Positions 35,780-47,800 of a DNA stretch of 64,000 bases are shown piece by piece; within the stretch, counting starts at the first letter, position 1, and each line of letters opens with the position of its first letter. The notes beneath the pieces were generated by a model. It did not search any database. It worked only from the letters and a program-made list of their open reading frames with translations, and had not been told where the DNA came from. The DNA is from Diplolepis rosae (taxonomy: Eukaryota; Arthropoda; Insecta; Hymenoptera; Diplolepididae): positions 4,505,001-4,569,000 of the forward strand of contig JAPYXD010000466.1 of NCBI GenBank assembly GCA_030998225.1. The letters are read 5' to 3'. The position numbers were made by a program, and so were the translations under genes.

Positions 35780-35966
35780 CAATTGTGATAGTGCTCTGGC
35801 ACTATCCAACTGCAATACACTAACACAACAGCACTGGATAAATTGAGTCACACACGCGGTGAACGCCTTAAACTACCATGCGGCAGTGTAAACACTCGTT
35901 TGCGCTCCGATTTGTAAACACGTCTTACCTCGACAAAGGTTGAGACGAGACTCATATGTATAAGAT

Positions 35967-36109
35967 GTTTCGTAGTTCAAAAAATTGTATTCAAAGTATT
36001 TTACTCCATAAAAGTTTAAAAAGTAAAGTTTTATAGAATTAGCATCATACCAAACAAATTTAAGGTGTAAATTCATATGCGAATTCAGATATAATTTATG
36101 CACATTCTT
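35967..36109. other. Host-side dispersed repeat into which the LINE and a foldback inserted
   Basis: AAGGTGTAAATTCATATGCG at 36062 resembles GAGGTGTAAATTCATATATA at 30429. TTAAATCAGCAAACACTTCA follows both copies (30465 and 36678), interrupted in the second by the foldback at 36110. Confidence 0.45.
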
Positions 36110-36677
36110 GGTAGTTTATCTTCAAAAATTAGATCTTAGGTAAAAAAAGATAATTTTGCTTTCAAAAATAGAAAAATTATTATTGAAGAGATCATTTCAA
36201 AGAAAGGAGATTAATTTCCAAGAAAAATATTTGAAGCATAGGAAAAAATACATTTAAGAAATTTTATTTTTACCCCGACTTTTTTTCTTATCGCTTCATA
36301 CAAAATTTTTAAAAAATGATGTGATTCAAATAAATCAAGAATCGTTTTTTCAGGAAAAAGATTTAATACAACCTAGCCGTTTCCATACTTCTCAATTTTG
36401 TATTGGAAAATTTATTTTTAATGGTTTCAGCCATTAAAGAATTTATTATAATTTCCAAAAAATGGAAACGGCTAGGTTGTATTAAATCTTTTTCCTGAAA
36501 AAACAAGTCCGGGTAAAAATAAAATTTGTTACATGCATTATTTGTTTGTTTTAATTTTTTTTTCTTGGAAATTAATCTCTTTTCTTCCAAATGATCTCTT
36601 CAATAATAATATTGCTATTCTTGAAAAAATAAATTATCTACTTTTGCCTGAAGTCTAATTTTTGTGGATGAACTATC
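36110..36677. mobile_element. 568-bp foldback, TTAA family relative
   Basis: It begins GGTAGTTTATC and ends GATGAACTATC, with TTAA on the right (36678-36681); the left TTAA is degraded. The inner arms share CAACCTAGCCGTTTCC and its partner, matching the ACTTTACCGTTTCC core of the elements at 6640, 11060 and 17765. Its outer sequence has diverged, so it is a subfamily. Confidence 0.55.
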
Positions 36678-36681
36678 TTAA

Positions 36682-38424
36682 ATCAGCAAACACTTCATTT
36701 ACATTTATTTATCGAAATTTTCATACAAAAGATGTTACCTAGTATAAAAATGTTCAAACCCTTCATTTTTTAAACTTGTATCTCATTTTGAATGATATTT
36801 TATTATAAAATATTCTCTACATAATTTTAAAAAAAATGCTGAAATCGATATTTCGTTTCGAATCTTTAAGCATTTATTGACTTTAAATTTCATTAAAAAA
36901 TTATTTTTCAAGTATTTAAATTATTTTAAAATTTCAAAAAATCTTTTAGATACTTTTTTTCAGATCAATCTTTTTCTAAGTATATAGAAAATAAGTGTAC
37001 TTTTTTAAATGATATATTCCGTAATTTTGAATTCGGCGTCCATTCCGCGCCTCCTTTGCACGGAGTCGAGGAAAATACAATTTCTGATTTCAACTCGACA
37101 ACCGACAGCGTGAAATCGAAGTTAGCGGGGACACATTGACGTGACACGCTTCATTGCGTGTGCTCCCACATATTATTGTAGCAGCGCGGACCTTTAATTT
37201 TAGTTCGAAAAAGCTTCAGGTTATTGGGGGCGCTGCAAAAGTGATAAAAAGTAGCTCTGTTTTACCCTTCAAGTAGTAGCGTGAACCTTTCATAAGCTTC
37301 GAGAACCTTCCATAAAACCTCACAATTTAGCATAAAAAGAGTCTCTATGACGTTACAAACTTCCAGAAACTTCCAAAAAACCTCGCCATTCAGCCTAATA
37401 GAAGCATTTAGAAGCATCTAGACCTTTGGAAAAGATTTTGGAGGGGATTTACATACCCCTTTCATGGGAAACAATTAAAATCCTTTTCATCTCAATTAAT
37501 TACTTGTCCTTCAACAAGAGACGACATATCAAGTTTTATTACCCCCACCCATCCACAGGAAACGATAGCATTCTTTTGTTATCCTAATTAATTACTTACC
37601 TTTCAACTTACCTTCGACTCCAGAAGCGTTCTCTGAGAAATATTTGTTTAAAACAATTTTTATTATTATTCACAATTAATCGGAAAAAATTTTATCAAAT
37701 TTATTGCATCAAACATCCTGAGAGCGTTTAAATAAAGCATATGCCTTTATTTTTCTGAGAAATATTTTTTAACATTTGTCCTTCACATTCCATACGTACA
37801 GAAGTTAAACCAAAAATTTTTATCAAATTTATTACTTTAAACATCCTGCAAGCGTTTAACCAAGCAAGTCACAATCATATGCCTTTGTTTTTCTAAGAAA
37901 TTATTTTTTTTACCATTTATCTTTGAATATTTTTTGACATAAAACTCTTAAAAAATAAGCAAGACATGATTTTGAGGCCATCTTTTCAAGATCCACCTAA
38001 AATCTTTGAAATAAACGTTTCCCGAAAAGATGTCTCCACCCCCACCCCGCTCCTTTATGCATTAATAAACAATTTATGAAGGGTATAGTGTGACGTCATT
38101 TGCTTTAAACTCCTTCTTGAAACTTCGAGACTTAGCTTGGAACGGAACCAATCGCAGCTTCTCGAGGTCGGTAATAATAGTCTTTGCCAGAGAGTGTAAT
38201 TTTTTACCACCTTTCTGTCAGCAGAGCGGGAGGCAACCACTGGTTGTAAAAATCTATTTTTAAAGTAATTAACTGTTCCTCAAATACGTGACATTAGGGT
38301 CATTCTATCATGTATTTACAGTTTTTAACGTTCATTAAAGGGTGACAATTTTTTTTTTCTAAACCAACATTTTTCATCATCTATAGGCTGAGGGTGCTGC
38401 AAATATACAATCTGTCACGAAATA
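36682..38424. other. Gene-free stretch
   Basis: No coding frame I trust. A GC-richer island at about 37030-37260 (GTCCATTCCGCGCC, then CGTGACACGCTTCATTGCGTG) stands out from the AT background, but no gene is attached to it. At 37270-37440 short words such as CTTCCA and AGAAGCATYTAGA recur. Confidence 0.35.
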
Positions 38425-39116
38425 CGAGGGTAGATCGAAAAGTTCTTACAAAAACACAAAAAATCACATTATTTCGGGTTGGCTTACTTTTATTTTTCAA
38501 CATAGCCTTCGTGTAGCTCGATACACTTCGCCCAGTGGTTGTATAGTTTTTTCAAGCCGTCGAAAAAGTAAGATTTTGAAATTTTTTCAAAATAGGCCTC
38601 TGTTTCGGCGAAGACGTCCTCGATTGACTCAAATCTCTTTCCTGCAAGCCATTTATCATGTTTAGAAACAGGAACATGTATTCGCATCCTAAAAAGTCGT
38701 TCCCATCACTTTTCTGGCCGATTTCACCGTTTTCGCCTTCTTCAGGGCTGGTTCGCCTCGTCCAGTCCACTATTTCGACCGTTCCTTTGTCTCAGGCGTG
38801 TAAAAATGGATCCAAGTTCCATTAACAGTAATGTACCGACGCAGAAATTCACTAGGATTGCGACGGAAAAGCGTTAAACCAGCCTTTGAATCGGTCACAT
38901 GGTTGCGTTTAGTCTCGAGGGTAAGTGAACGCGGCACCGATCTTGTCGACACGTCTCCTCCCTGCTTTTAATTGGGAGTGACAAAGAAAGAAAGACAGAA
39001 AGGTTTTTCATATACAATTTCTCATGTAAAATTGTAACTACTGTACCATGTGATTTGACTATATTTTCAACAATTTCTTGCACTTTCATTCGCCAATCGT
39101 TTAAAATCATATCGTG
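38425..39116 (-). pseudogene. mariner relic, 3' part
   Basis: The end CGAGGGTAGATCGAAAAGTT at 38425 is next to TA. Minus-strand pieces read VQEIVENIVKSHGTVVTILH, KRNHVTDSKAGLTLFRRNPS, TWIHFYTPETKE, AKTVKSARKVMGT and YFFDGLKKLYNHWAKCIELH. The segment normally DETWIH is NGTWIH, so the first catalytic Asp is lost. Several stops and frame changes occur. The 5' third is missing. The family differs from copies A/B and C. Confidence 0.65.
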
Positions 39117-40641
39117 AACATTGCATTCTGCAATGTCCCTGCTTCCCCACGTATATCACAATATACGAGTACTATAATGTTGTCTTGTCGAAATACCCCT
39201 CTTTCTTCCGCGCACGTCACATATACACATCGCTCTCTAATTGAATATGGATTTTGATAAAATCCCGACCAGAATTCTTAATTTAAAAAATCCATTAGAG
39301 GCTTTCAAAGACTCTCCTCTTTTAGAAAATCCCTATGATTTTGTTACTTTTTATGTAAAATTATTAATATTAAAAGCAGAAACATACTTAAAATTAAATT
39401 AAAAACAATGATTTTTTAAAACTAGTAGGGTAAATTGACGCACTAATATTATAATCTTCTCTTGCCACGTATTAGTTATATTTTTATAGATTTAGAATTA
39501 CATTTCAGTAGCAAAGTTTGATGAAAAGAGGTAGTTATAATTTGAAACTAAATTTGAGATAGTATATCAAGATATGTGAAGTTTTTTATACCTTTATTCA
39601 CATAAACCAGCCAAAGTTAAAATATATTTTATATTTGTACAATAAAATACTGGCAATTGTGGATATTTAAGTGAATATTCAAATTGAAATCATTTTTATA
39701 GAGAATTATTTGAATTTGTAATCAGAAGTATATACAATTATTAACTTTAGAAGACTTATAAATAATAGAAACAATCAATCAAAAATACAAATTTTTTACT
39801 TACATTGCTTTCACACCTTAAAATCGAGAAAACTTTCAAAACACTGTCAGACTGCAAATTAGTTATTAAAAATCGCTTTTAAAGTGCCTTAATACCTCAA
39901 ACACTCACAAAAAATCTTAAGAAAAAGATTAGCAGAAAAGTCCAGCAACATTCAAATGTATATATCTATATATTAATAATTGTGTACTTACTATCTTCTT
40001 TATATTTTCAATCATAAACATCCGAGCACTTGACTTCAGTCACCGGTTTCCAGAAACACAACACGTGTGCCAACTTCGCCTCTGATTTGAATCTCGTATG
40101 CGCCAATTTTGCCGCAAGTGTATCGTTCATTAATTAAATACTTTTTACGTAAAATGCTTATTTTCTCATACAAATATTCTATCCTAATCGTAAGATTAAA
40201 TATCAAAGATTATAAAATCGTTGCATTAATCTAATTCACCTTGAATTACTATTATTTAACGATTTAATTCAATGGCTTCGAACATAACCATTATGCCAAA
40301 AAACGATTAATCGCAATAAAACTATATTAAGCAATTAGATTTTTATAATGTTTTCTATCAAGTACATATCATACAAGAATGCACACGATAGAACTATTTT
40401 TATTTTTTGTTATGTTATCATTTTCTGAAAAATAGGGTGCGCCAATTTAGACGACGCGCCAATTTCGCCGCTTCTCCCCTACTTTTGCATATTCAATTCA
40501 AGAATCGATCCTCTTCGAAGAATTGAACACCGCTAAGAGGATTTAGCACAGTTTTTCGCGTATCGGTTTTATCATATTACTTGATATCAACAAATATCAA
40601 GAGCAATATATTCTTATACTGAACGTGTAGCTTTTCTTATA
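39117..40641. other. Gene-free AT-rich stretch, possible old element
   Basis: GTAGGGTAAATTGACGC at 39427 and GCCGCTTCTCCCCTAC at 40476-40491 are weakly inverted and may be termini of a decayed 1.07-kb element. GCGCCAATTT..GCCG words recur near 40110 and 40440. No coding frame is seen. Confidence 0.3.
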
Positions 40642-41432
40642 CACTGAGAGAATTTTCGTTAGAGTAAATGATAAAGATGAATCAAAATGTTTATTCTCGG
40701 TTTTTCGTATAATTCGTTTCAGAATGCCGTACGAGCGCTTCCGATGTTTTCCGATTAGCTTCGTAGACTCAATCCAAGTCTGCCTAACTCAGTAGTGGCT
40801 TATAAGCGATATTTTTTTCGGAATATGACAAGCGAGAATAGCCGAGAGGCTTTAGGCGTTAGACATGCGTTTAGTTATGTAAATATAGGTAGGATTAAAG
40901 GGGTCGAACCCAAAAAGCGATTCTGAAATTTAATTCAATTATGTTATTATAAAATAGTGTATTATTGCGTACTTGAATATGTGAACATAAATAAGGTATG
41001 ATAATAATATTTGTGTATGTGTTTCAGAATGTCGTATCAGAAAAAGACACAAGAATTCCTTTTCTGAAGCCGTCACTTCTAAAGGTCAAACCTTTAGGTG
41101 GAGTGAGTGATTTTTCATATAGTGGTTTTCAGATTCCCATATTCTTTGTTTGAAAATTTGAAAAGATTCTTTCAGTCTTTCGAATAAAATGTATTAACAT
41201 TACTTTAAATTCGCTTCGCAACTTTAATATAGTGAATTTCAAATTCTCGTCGGTTTTATAACAGATAGTAAAACATATATTCCATTTATACAAACGAAAA
41301 TATCAACTTTGCCCCTTGAAAACCACTATATTCATTTCTGATACGTAAACCCCGCTTGCCTCACTTTGAAATGATATTATACTAAAATATGATTCACTTT
41401 TACGTTTTATTCTAACGAAAAGTCTCTCAGTG
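40642..41432. mobile_element. 791-bp CACTGAG-type element with TA duplication
   Basis: Ends CACTGAGAGAATTTTCGTTA and TAACGAAAAGTCTCTCAGTG are inverted; TA flanks at 40640-40641 and 41433-41434. It contains a tRNA-like block (40832-40920) and two copies of GTTTCAGAATGYCGTAY. It ends about 180 bp before the first visible CPD exon. Confidence 0.65.
40832..40920 (+). repeat. Leu/Ser-type tRNA-like sequence inside the 791-bp element
   Basis: GCGAGAATAGCCGAGAGGC resembles the 5' half of a long-variable-arm tRNA, and GGGGTCGAACCC the T-arm, ending AAAAGCGA near a partial acceptor match. Base pairing is imperfect, so it is probably a tRNA-derived repeat head. Confidence 0.35.
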
Positions 41433-41613
41433 TACAGACCTGGTCACGTTTTTTGTGCAAGAGCTGAAACAGGATCAGGTACGGGGTCCTGTAAATGGTT
41501 TTTCAGCAGGGATAAAGTGTTTAAAAAGCTGAAATAAAGATAATTTGGTATATTAAGATATGATTTGTATAAATAGTCACTACTTATTGGTCTAAAACAA
41601 ATTATTTTTGCAG

Positions 41614-41852
41614 GAGGGTCTCTGTGGTTCAAAAGACGAGTTCATTGGTAGAGAAAATGCAAACCACGTGGACCTCAACCGAGATTTTCCGGATCAGTTC
41701 GACAGTACTTTGAATAATATCGGATATGGTATAACAGACGGAAGGCAAAATGAGACAATTGCCATGATGACTTGGATTGCAACAGAGCCTTTTGTACTGT
41801 CTGGTAATATTCATGGAGGCACTGTCGTTGCTAGTTATCCGTTTGATTCTGG
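41614..41852 (+). CDS. CPD: CPD exon: domain 1 middle part
   Basis: The acceptor is a TTTTTGCAG ending at 41613 and the donor GTAAGA starts at 41853. It encodes about 79 residues including [12 protein letters not shown] and [17 protein letters not shown], which are the conserved substrate-binding and third-zinc-ligand segments of regulatory (N/E) carboxypeptidases. The exon ends in phase 2 and joins cleanly to 49323. The HxxE zinc pair of domain 1 must lie upstream of this exon; I did not find it in the preceding 41 kb. Confidence 0.92.
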
Positions 41853-44800
41853 GTAAGACTCAATTTTTGGCTCTGAGATTTGTTTAAATGAATACTTTAT
41901 TGTTTTTTGTGAAAATCTATCAATCAATAAATTACTTTTTCTTCACATACGCATGCAAAACCCTCGTTTGCCCAACGTTTATGTACATTGAAAAAAGCTG
42001 ATTCTGTACTGAGCGCAAAATCTCTATCATCAGTGAGGCAAATGCTTTTACCGATTAGCAAAGTATTTTGCTCACCGGTGTAGTGGAGACCTAGCGTCAT
42101 AAACTATTATTATTATTATGTTGAAATCATGTTTGCCAGTATGGTTATTTGCGATGTCTGTAAATGGTAGGTAATCTTGTTATGCGTAATAACGTACAAA
42201 GATGTTTGAAGAATGTTACTGAGTCATTCGCTTAGAAAGCTCAGTAGTTAGTACTTTATTGGTCGGACAAGAACTGAGGAGCGGGCCCTGCGCTCTACAT
42301 TATATAGGCCTCGAGTGCTAATAGAAGGGGCATCTTACCGTTAGGCATAACATTCCCCTGTTTAGAATGAATTTAGTCCCTAAATTTTGATACGTCTATT
42401 TTTGGGTGGTTCAGTTAGCAAAGGCTGAACGCTCGCGTTGTAAGTGATCACATGCGTGGGTGTGTCTATTTTAGTTTTAACGCAAAATAAGCATATTTTT
42501 TTCGGGATACAATTTTTTAACAATTCAAATAATCCGAACCTGTAACTAATGTACAGTGTGACTAATCCAAGTGACGCATATCCTAAATAGCTTAGGTATT
42601 CCATGATTGTTTCTGTCGTTGTCTTAATTCGCCTATGCTGAACTATAGAGTTTAGCATGTTTTCCGTATCGTCTAAACTCAACCTGGCTTGCTGTAATTC
42701 GACGTTATCAATTATTTTGGGTATTTGAATGAGCCTATTTTCGAGACTTGCTAAATCGCTGGCAGAACATTGGATGTCGTACGTGACGTTAAAATACTCA
42801 AAAGTGTTATATTTAATTGTGTTTCCTAGATAGAGTAAGTCGTAATTGTTGTACAAATTTTGGACTCGGAAATCTCTTTACAATTACTTACTGTCTCTTT
42901 GTCTGTTGGTACATAGGAGTCTCTGTATTTTATAACATAGTCATGGTCTGGTATTATAGAAAAGTAAACATTCTGTACAGGATGAGGGATGGGAATTATT
43001 CTCTGGATTCGTCCCTCTTCTTTCTCTATAATCGGGATACTGACAACGTAGGTAAACAATCCTTTAATGATTGCTACGGACAGTTGACTAATGTCGATGA
43101 TGTGCTGGTAGTTGCTTTCTTCGGCGTCGAAGTGATATCTCGTTCTTTGTCTTTCTTCGAACTCTCGGATAGTTTCCTTCAGGATCTTTGGTGTGAGCAA
43201 TTGTGGATGTACTACTCCGTGTTTGCCGTCATTGATAGAATCAATTGCCGTGTCGATATCTTCGTTGGTTTCGTCTATCATAATTACGGCTATTAACAAC
43301 TTGCTGTTAACAAAGCTGTCTCTGGATATAGCGTTCACTCCTATGCTCAGATTTCCAGCTAGTTGTCGCTCGCTATTTAGATTGTTTAGTAGCTCCTTGT
43401 GATTGACTGATGAGGAATCCAAGATGAGTTTAAGAATTCTTGTGTGATTTGACAACACGGTAGCTATATTCTTATTGTCACTGTAAACTTTATCAAATTC
43501 AGCATTTATTTGAATCAGATCATTTTCGTTGAGGGTTCCAAATAATGTTTTTGAAATATCTCCGACAAAGTTGGCTAATGCTCGTCGTTGCCTGGTTTGT
43601 TGTTTTCCTAAGAGCTTCATGAGGATGGTATTTTTGTATCTTAATCTATTGTACCGATTCCTAACTAGACGTACATCATACATAGGTGAACATTCGTTAT
43701 TGCATGCTGTTTCAGCTAATCAAATAGTGGTGTCGATAGCAGTAAGTCGTTGGTCATTTGAAGTGAAATTTATCCCCATAACAAGTTTCCATGTTTCGTG
43801 GTAAAGGTGAACCTTTGACTGTTCTTCTATATAAACATTCCCTTTAAGAGGCGTCAGAGTGTAATTCGCCTGACTAATCATAGCTAGTGCTAGCAGCGTT
43901 ATCGTCTGTATCAGCATCTGAAAAATACGGCATACATTGGTGTATGTGTATTCGAATAATCTTATCTCTAATTCTAATTCTTAGATTGTTATTGTCGATG
44001 TAATCTATGACTTCAAAAGGACCTTTCCAGGCAGGTTCTAATTTATTTTGCTTAGTGTTGTTAAGTGTTTTGACAAGATCTCCTGCTTTATATATTGGAT
44101 GTTTTCTAGTTATATTTTCGTCGAGTCTCCTTTTTGTCTTTTCCATTTCTACCTGGATTCTCTCTCGGGTTTTGGATATGATCTCTTCGTGTTTCTTCTT
44201 CCATTTCCTTATCAGGTCCTGATAAGTTAGGTTAGGTGAGGTGTTGACCGTTGACGGGATATTGGGTGTTCTTCCGAATGTTAATTCATAGGGAGAATGT
44301 CCAGTCGTTTGATTGGTAGTAGTGTTGATGACGAAATTGATGTATTTTAAGTTTTCGTCCCATTGTTTATTATTTTCAGCAATACTAGTCTTGATCAGGT
44401 TTACTAGTGTAGAGTGCATTCTTTCGATGTTCCCGTTTGATTGCAGGTGGAATGCAGTTGTTTTAATATGCCGAATGTTCAATGCGTTTTCAAATTGTGT
44501 CATTAATTCCGATAAGAAGTTTGATCCTTGGTCAGAAAGTATGGTCTTAGGTGCTCCGAAAGTATAAATGTAGTGATCGATTAAGGCTTCTATTATTGAA
44601 TTCGATGATTAATTCTGCAAAGGTACGAGAACTGTATATCTTGTTAGTCTATCTTGCATACTGAGTATGTAACGATTTTTTGCTATTAATTTCCTCTATA
44701 ATCCAACTTAACTTTATGAGCCAATCTTCTTCATCATAGTCGGGCATTTCCTCCTTTTTTATTTCCTTCCATAACTTCCCTATCGCGTTAGGTTTTGTCT

Positions 44801-47800
44801 TAACTTTGCCGAAGGTGGGTTGCAGTCTCCAATTTATAAATTCCGTATGCATGTCAAGTTTTTCGGTTGTCATGTCTTCTGTAGATTCGTTCTCTGTTTC
44901 CTCCGAAGGGTCTCTCATCCTTCTTGGTGGTAAATCGATCTTTTCCTCTCCTTTTAGTACCCTATCTTCTGTTATAACTGGGTACCGAAAATTTCGATTT
45001 TCTGTGGTTGAGTTTTTAATTCCGCAGTTCCATCATCCTCATCGGATATTTCTGCTTCCCACATTGATTGTTTTGAAATATCAGATGTTATAGGGAAAAG
45101 TCAGGATAAACAGTCTGCAACTTTGTTTTCTTTTCCTTTTACGTATTCGATGTCGTAATCGTATTCCTCCATTCTCAATCGCCATCGTAGCAATCTTGAG
45201 CTAGGATCCTTGACGTTATGGAGCCAGACCAAAGCTCTGTAATCTGTTTGGATTTTGAATTTGTTACCAAGTAGATACTGTCTCAAACGCTTCATAGCCC
45301 ATACTATAGCTAAAAGCTCTTTTTCTGAGGTACTGTATCTTTCTTCGGCTTTGTTGAGAGTCCTTGAGATGAATAAGCATGGGTGTCCATTTTGACTAAG
45401 AACTGCTCCTAAGCCTTGATTTGAGGCGTCAGTTGTTAAGGTGAATTGTTCTTTAAAATTCGGAAACCTTAACACTGGTGCTGATATTAATGCATTTTTC
45501 AAGTCGTAGAATGCCTTTTCGCAGTTTAATGTCCAGTCAAATATTGTGTCCTTTTAAGTTAGCTTAGTGAGTGGTCTTGCAATGCTTGAAAAGTTTTTTA
45601 TGAATTTTCTATAATAACCAGATGGTCCTAGGAAGGATTGCACGTCCTTCACGGTTTTCAGTTCTTTAAAGTTTTTGATCGCGCTTAACTTTTCTGGGTT
45701 AGGTTTCACACCTTCTTGGGTTATTGTGTGTCCTAAGTACTCTAATTCAGGTTTCAAGTAATCACATTTACTGGGTTCTAAACGTAGTCCAAGTTGTTTG
45801 ATTCTTTGCAAAACGTCTTCCATATTTTGATTATGTTGTTGGATAGTTTCTCCGAAGATAACTATATCGTCAATGTAAGCGAAACATTTGTTACCAATTA
45901 ATCCGCGGAATACATTGTCCATCATTCGCTGGAAGGTTGCAGGTGCGTTCTTTAATCCAAAAGGCATTCGATTGTACTCAAAGTGTCCTTGTGAAGTGGA
46001 GAAAGCTGTATATTTTTTGTCTTTTTCCTTCATCGGGATCTGGTGAAAGCCCGCTGATAAGTCAAAGGCAGAAAAGAATTTTGCTTTGCCTAATTGATCA
46101 AGGATATCGTCTATCACGGGCAAGGGATAAGCATCCTGGTCTGTGTCTTCATTAATTTTTCCATAGTCTATGACCATTCTCAACTTATCTCTTTTTTTAG
46201 GTACTATCCATAATGGAGAGTAAAACGGTGATTGGGATTCTCTAATAATTCCTTTTTTCAAAAGTTTCTCCGTTTCTTGTAATGCAAATTCTTTGTGTTT
46301 TTCGGGTAATCTGTGTGATCGTAAATTAATGATTTTTCCAGTTTTAAGTACAATTTCGTGTTCGGTTAGATTTGTACATGGTAAAGGTTCAGTGTCAAGT
46401 GAAAAAACTTTTTGATATTTTCTTATTATCTTTTTAATAAATTCCTTTTGTTCTGGTTCCAAATGTTCCAATTTTGATAATTTAAGAATTTCTTGTAATC
46501 GTTGCCATGATTCATCCCTTTTTGGAAAGTTCACGTCTCGGGAACACATAGTATAAATTTCTTCATATTTAATTGTTTTTGGTATTTCTGCTGGTTTCGT
46601 TGAGTGATTTTGAATGGGTACTTTTATAATTCCGTTCTTAATTTTATATATCCCGTCCGGTACTGTGTCTTGATCGATTATTAATACATCTTGATCGTCT
46701 CCTGCCGCCGGGTTTCTAAATATTTTTGATGTTTTTGCCGGTATAAAATCTCCATCTACCTGTAACGGTAAATTCTTTTTATTCAAAACTAAAAAATCTG
46801 ATGTAATTGCATATCGGTCATGTTTCGAGAAAAATTTGAGTCCGATAATTCCATCTTCCGGTAGGGGAAAATCGTTGGGGATAATATGAAATATGTGTTC
46901 TTTATTGAAAAATTTAAATTTTACGGTTTCACTTGAAACGTGTTCGTCCCATCCCATAACAAATCCTCTTGCAGCATTCTTTTTGGTTGTGGGGGTCTTT
47001 TGACGTTCTGGCCAGGTTGAAAATCCTGCCTAATGTGACATTCATTTGCAAAATGACCTGTTTTACCACATTTATAACAATTCATTCTTACCCTGTCTTC
47101 CAGTGGTAGTTTTTACTAGTTTTTATTCCATTAGTGTTGGCGTAGCATGCGTCTGTGCCTCCGTTATAGTATTGGGTTTTAAAAGTCGTATCTGTATACC
47201 TATCTCTTTCCTAAGGTTTAAAAGATATCGGTTCACTGTTTCTTGTTCTTCGAGCTTAATCTTATTGCTTTTTCTGCGAAGCCAGTAATTTTATTTGTCA
47301 TAATTAAATCCAGTAGTAAATTAGGTTGTGAACATCTCGATTTTGCTCTCTTTACAGTTTTAATGAAATCTTCTATTCCCATGTCGTCTTGTCCGTTGAT
47401 CCCTCGTATAGTTTTAATCGCGGTCTTTGCGTTGATTCTGTTCTCTTCGATGATGCTTGGTGCTGAGGGGACGGGGAATCGTACGAAAGGCTGTATGTTG
47501 ATGTTCTCATTTCTGAGTCGTAAATTTTCTTGTGCTTGCTTGTCTTCTCGCTCTTCTTCGGACGAAGAGTCATTGGTCACTTCTTGGCGTTGTGTCGTTT
47601 CCCTGTCGGTTTCCACTTCTCCCGAGCAACCTACTTTCACTGCCAGCTTAGAGATCTCTTCTATTCTATTGTCGTTTTCTCTTTTAAGCATATTGAAAGA
47701 GAGAGTGAGAGATTCCATTTGGGCGAGCATTCGTCCTAACAGTTCTTCTGTGGTGTGGGAGGGGGACTTGGCCCGGACGGGTGAATGAACTCTAGACATT

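Larger units (their letters stand above)
30520..35952 (-). mobile_element. I/Jockey-group non-LTR retrotransposon, near full length, 14-bp target duplication
   Basis: A 5,433-bp insertion flanked by CATATGTATAAGAT at 30506-30519 and 35953-35966. On the minus strand it has a short 5' UTR, ORF1 with a zinc knuckle, ORF2 with endonuclease, reverse transcriptase and RNase H, and a 3' end with an A-rich stretch (T-run at 30520 on the plus strand). The presence of RNase H points to the I-like side rather than classical Jockey (inference). A handful of frameshifts show it is no longer active, but the intact ends and long frames suggest recent arrival. Confidence 0.88.

Noticed and set aside
37020..37260. 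CpG-like promoter of a host gene
   Set aside because: The GC-richer patch has no coding exon, start signal or conserved motif near it.
39427..40491. Definite DNA transposon with GTAGGG ends
   Set aside because: Only about 6-8 terminal bases pair well and no target duplication is visible; kept only as a possibility.
47243..47788. 181-codon plus-strand frame opposite gag
   Set aside because: It is the complement of the gag region and has no domain features.
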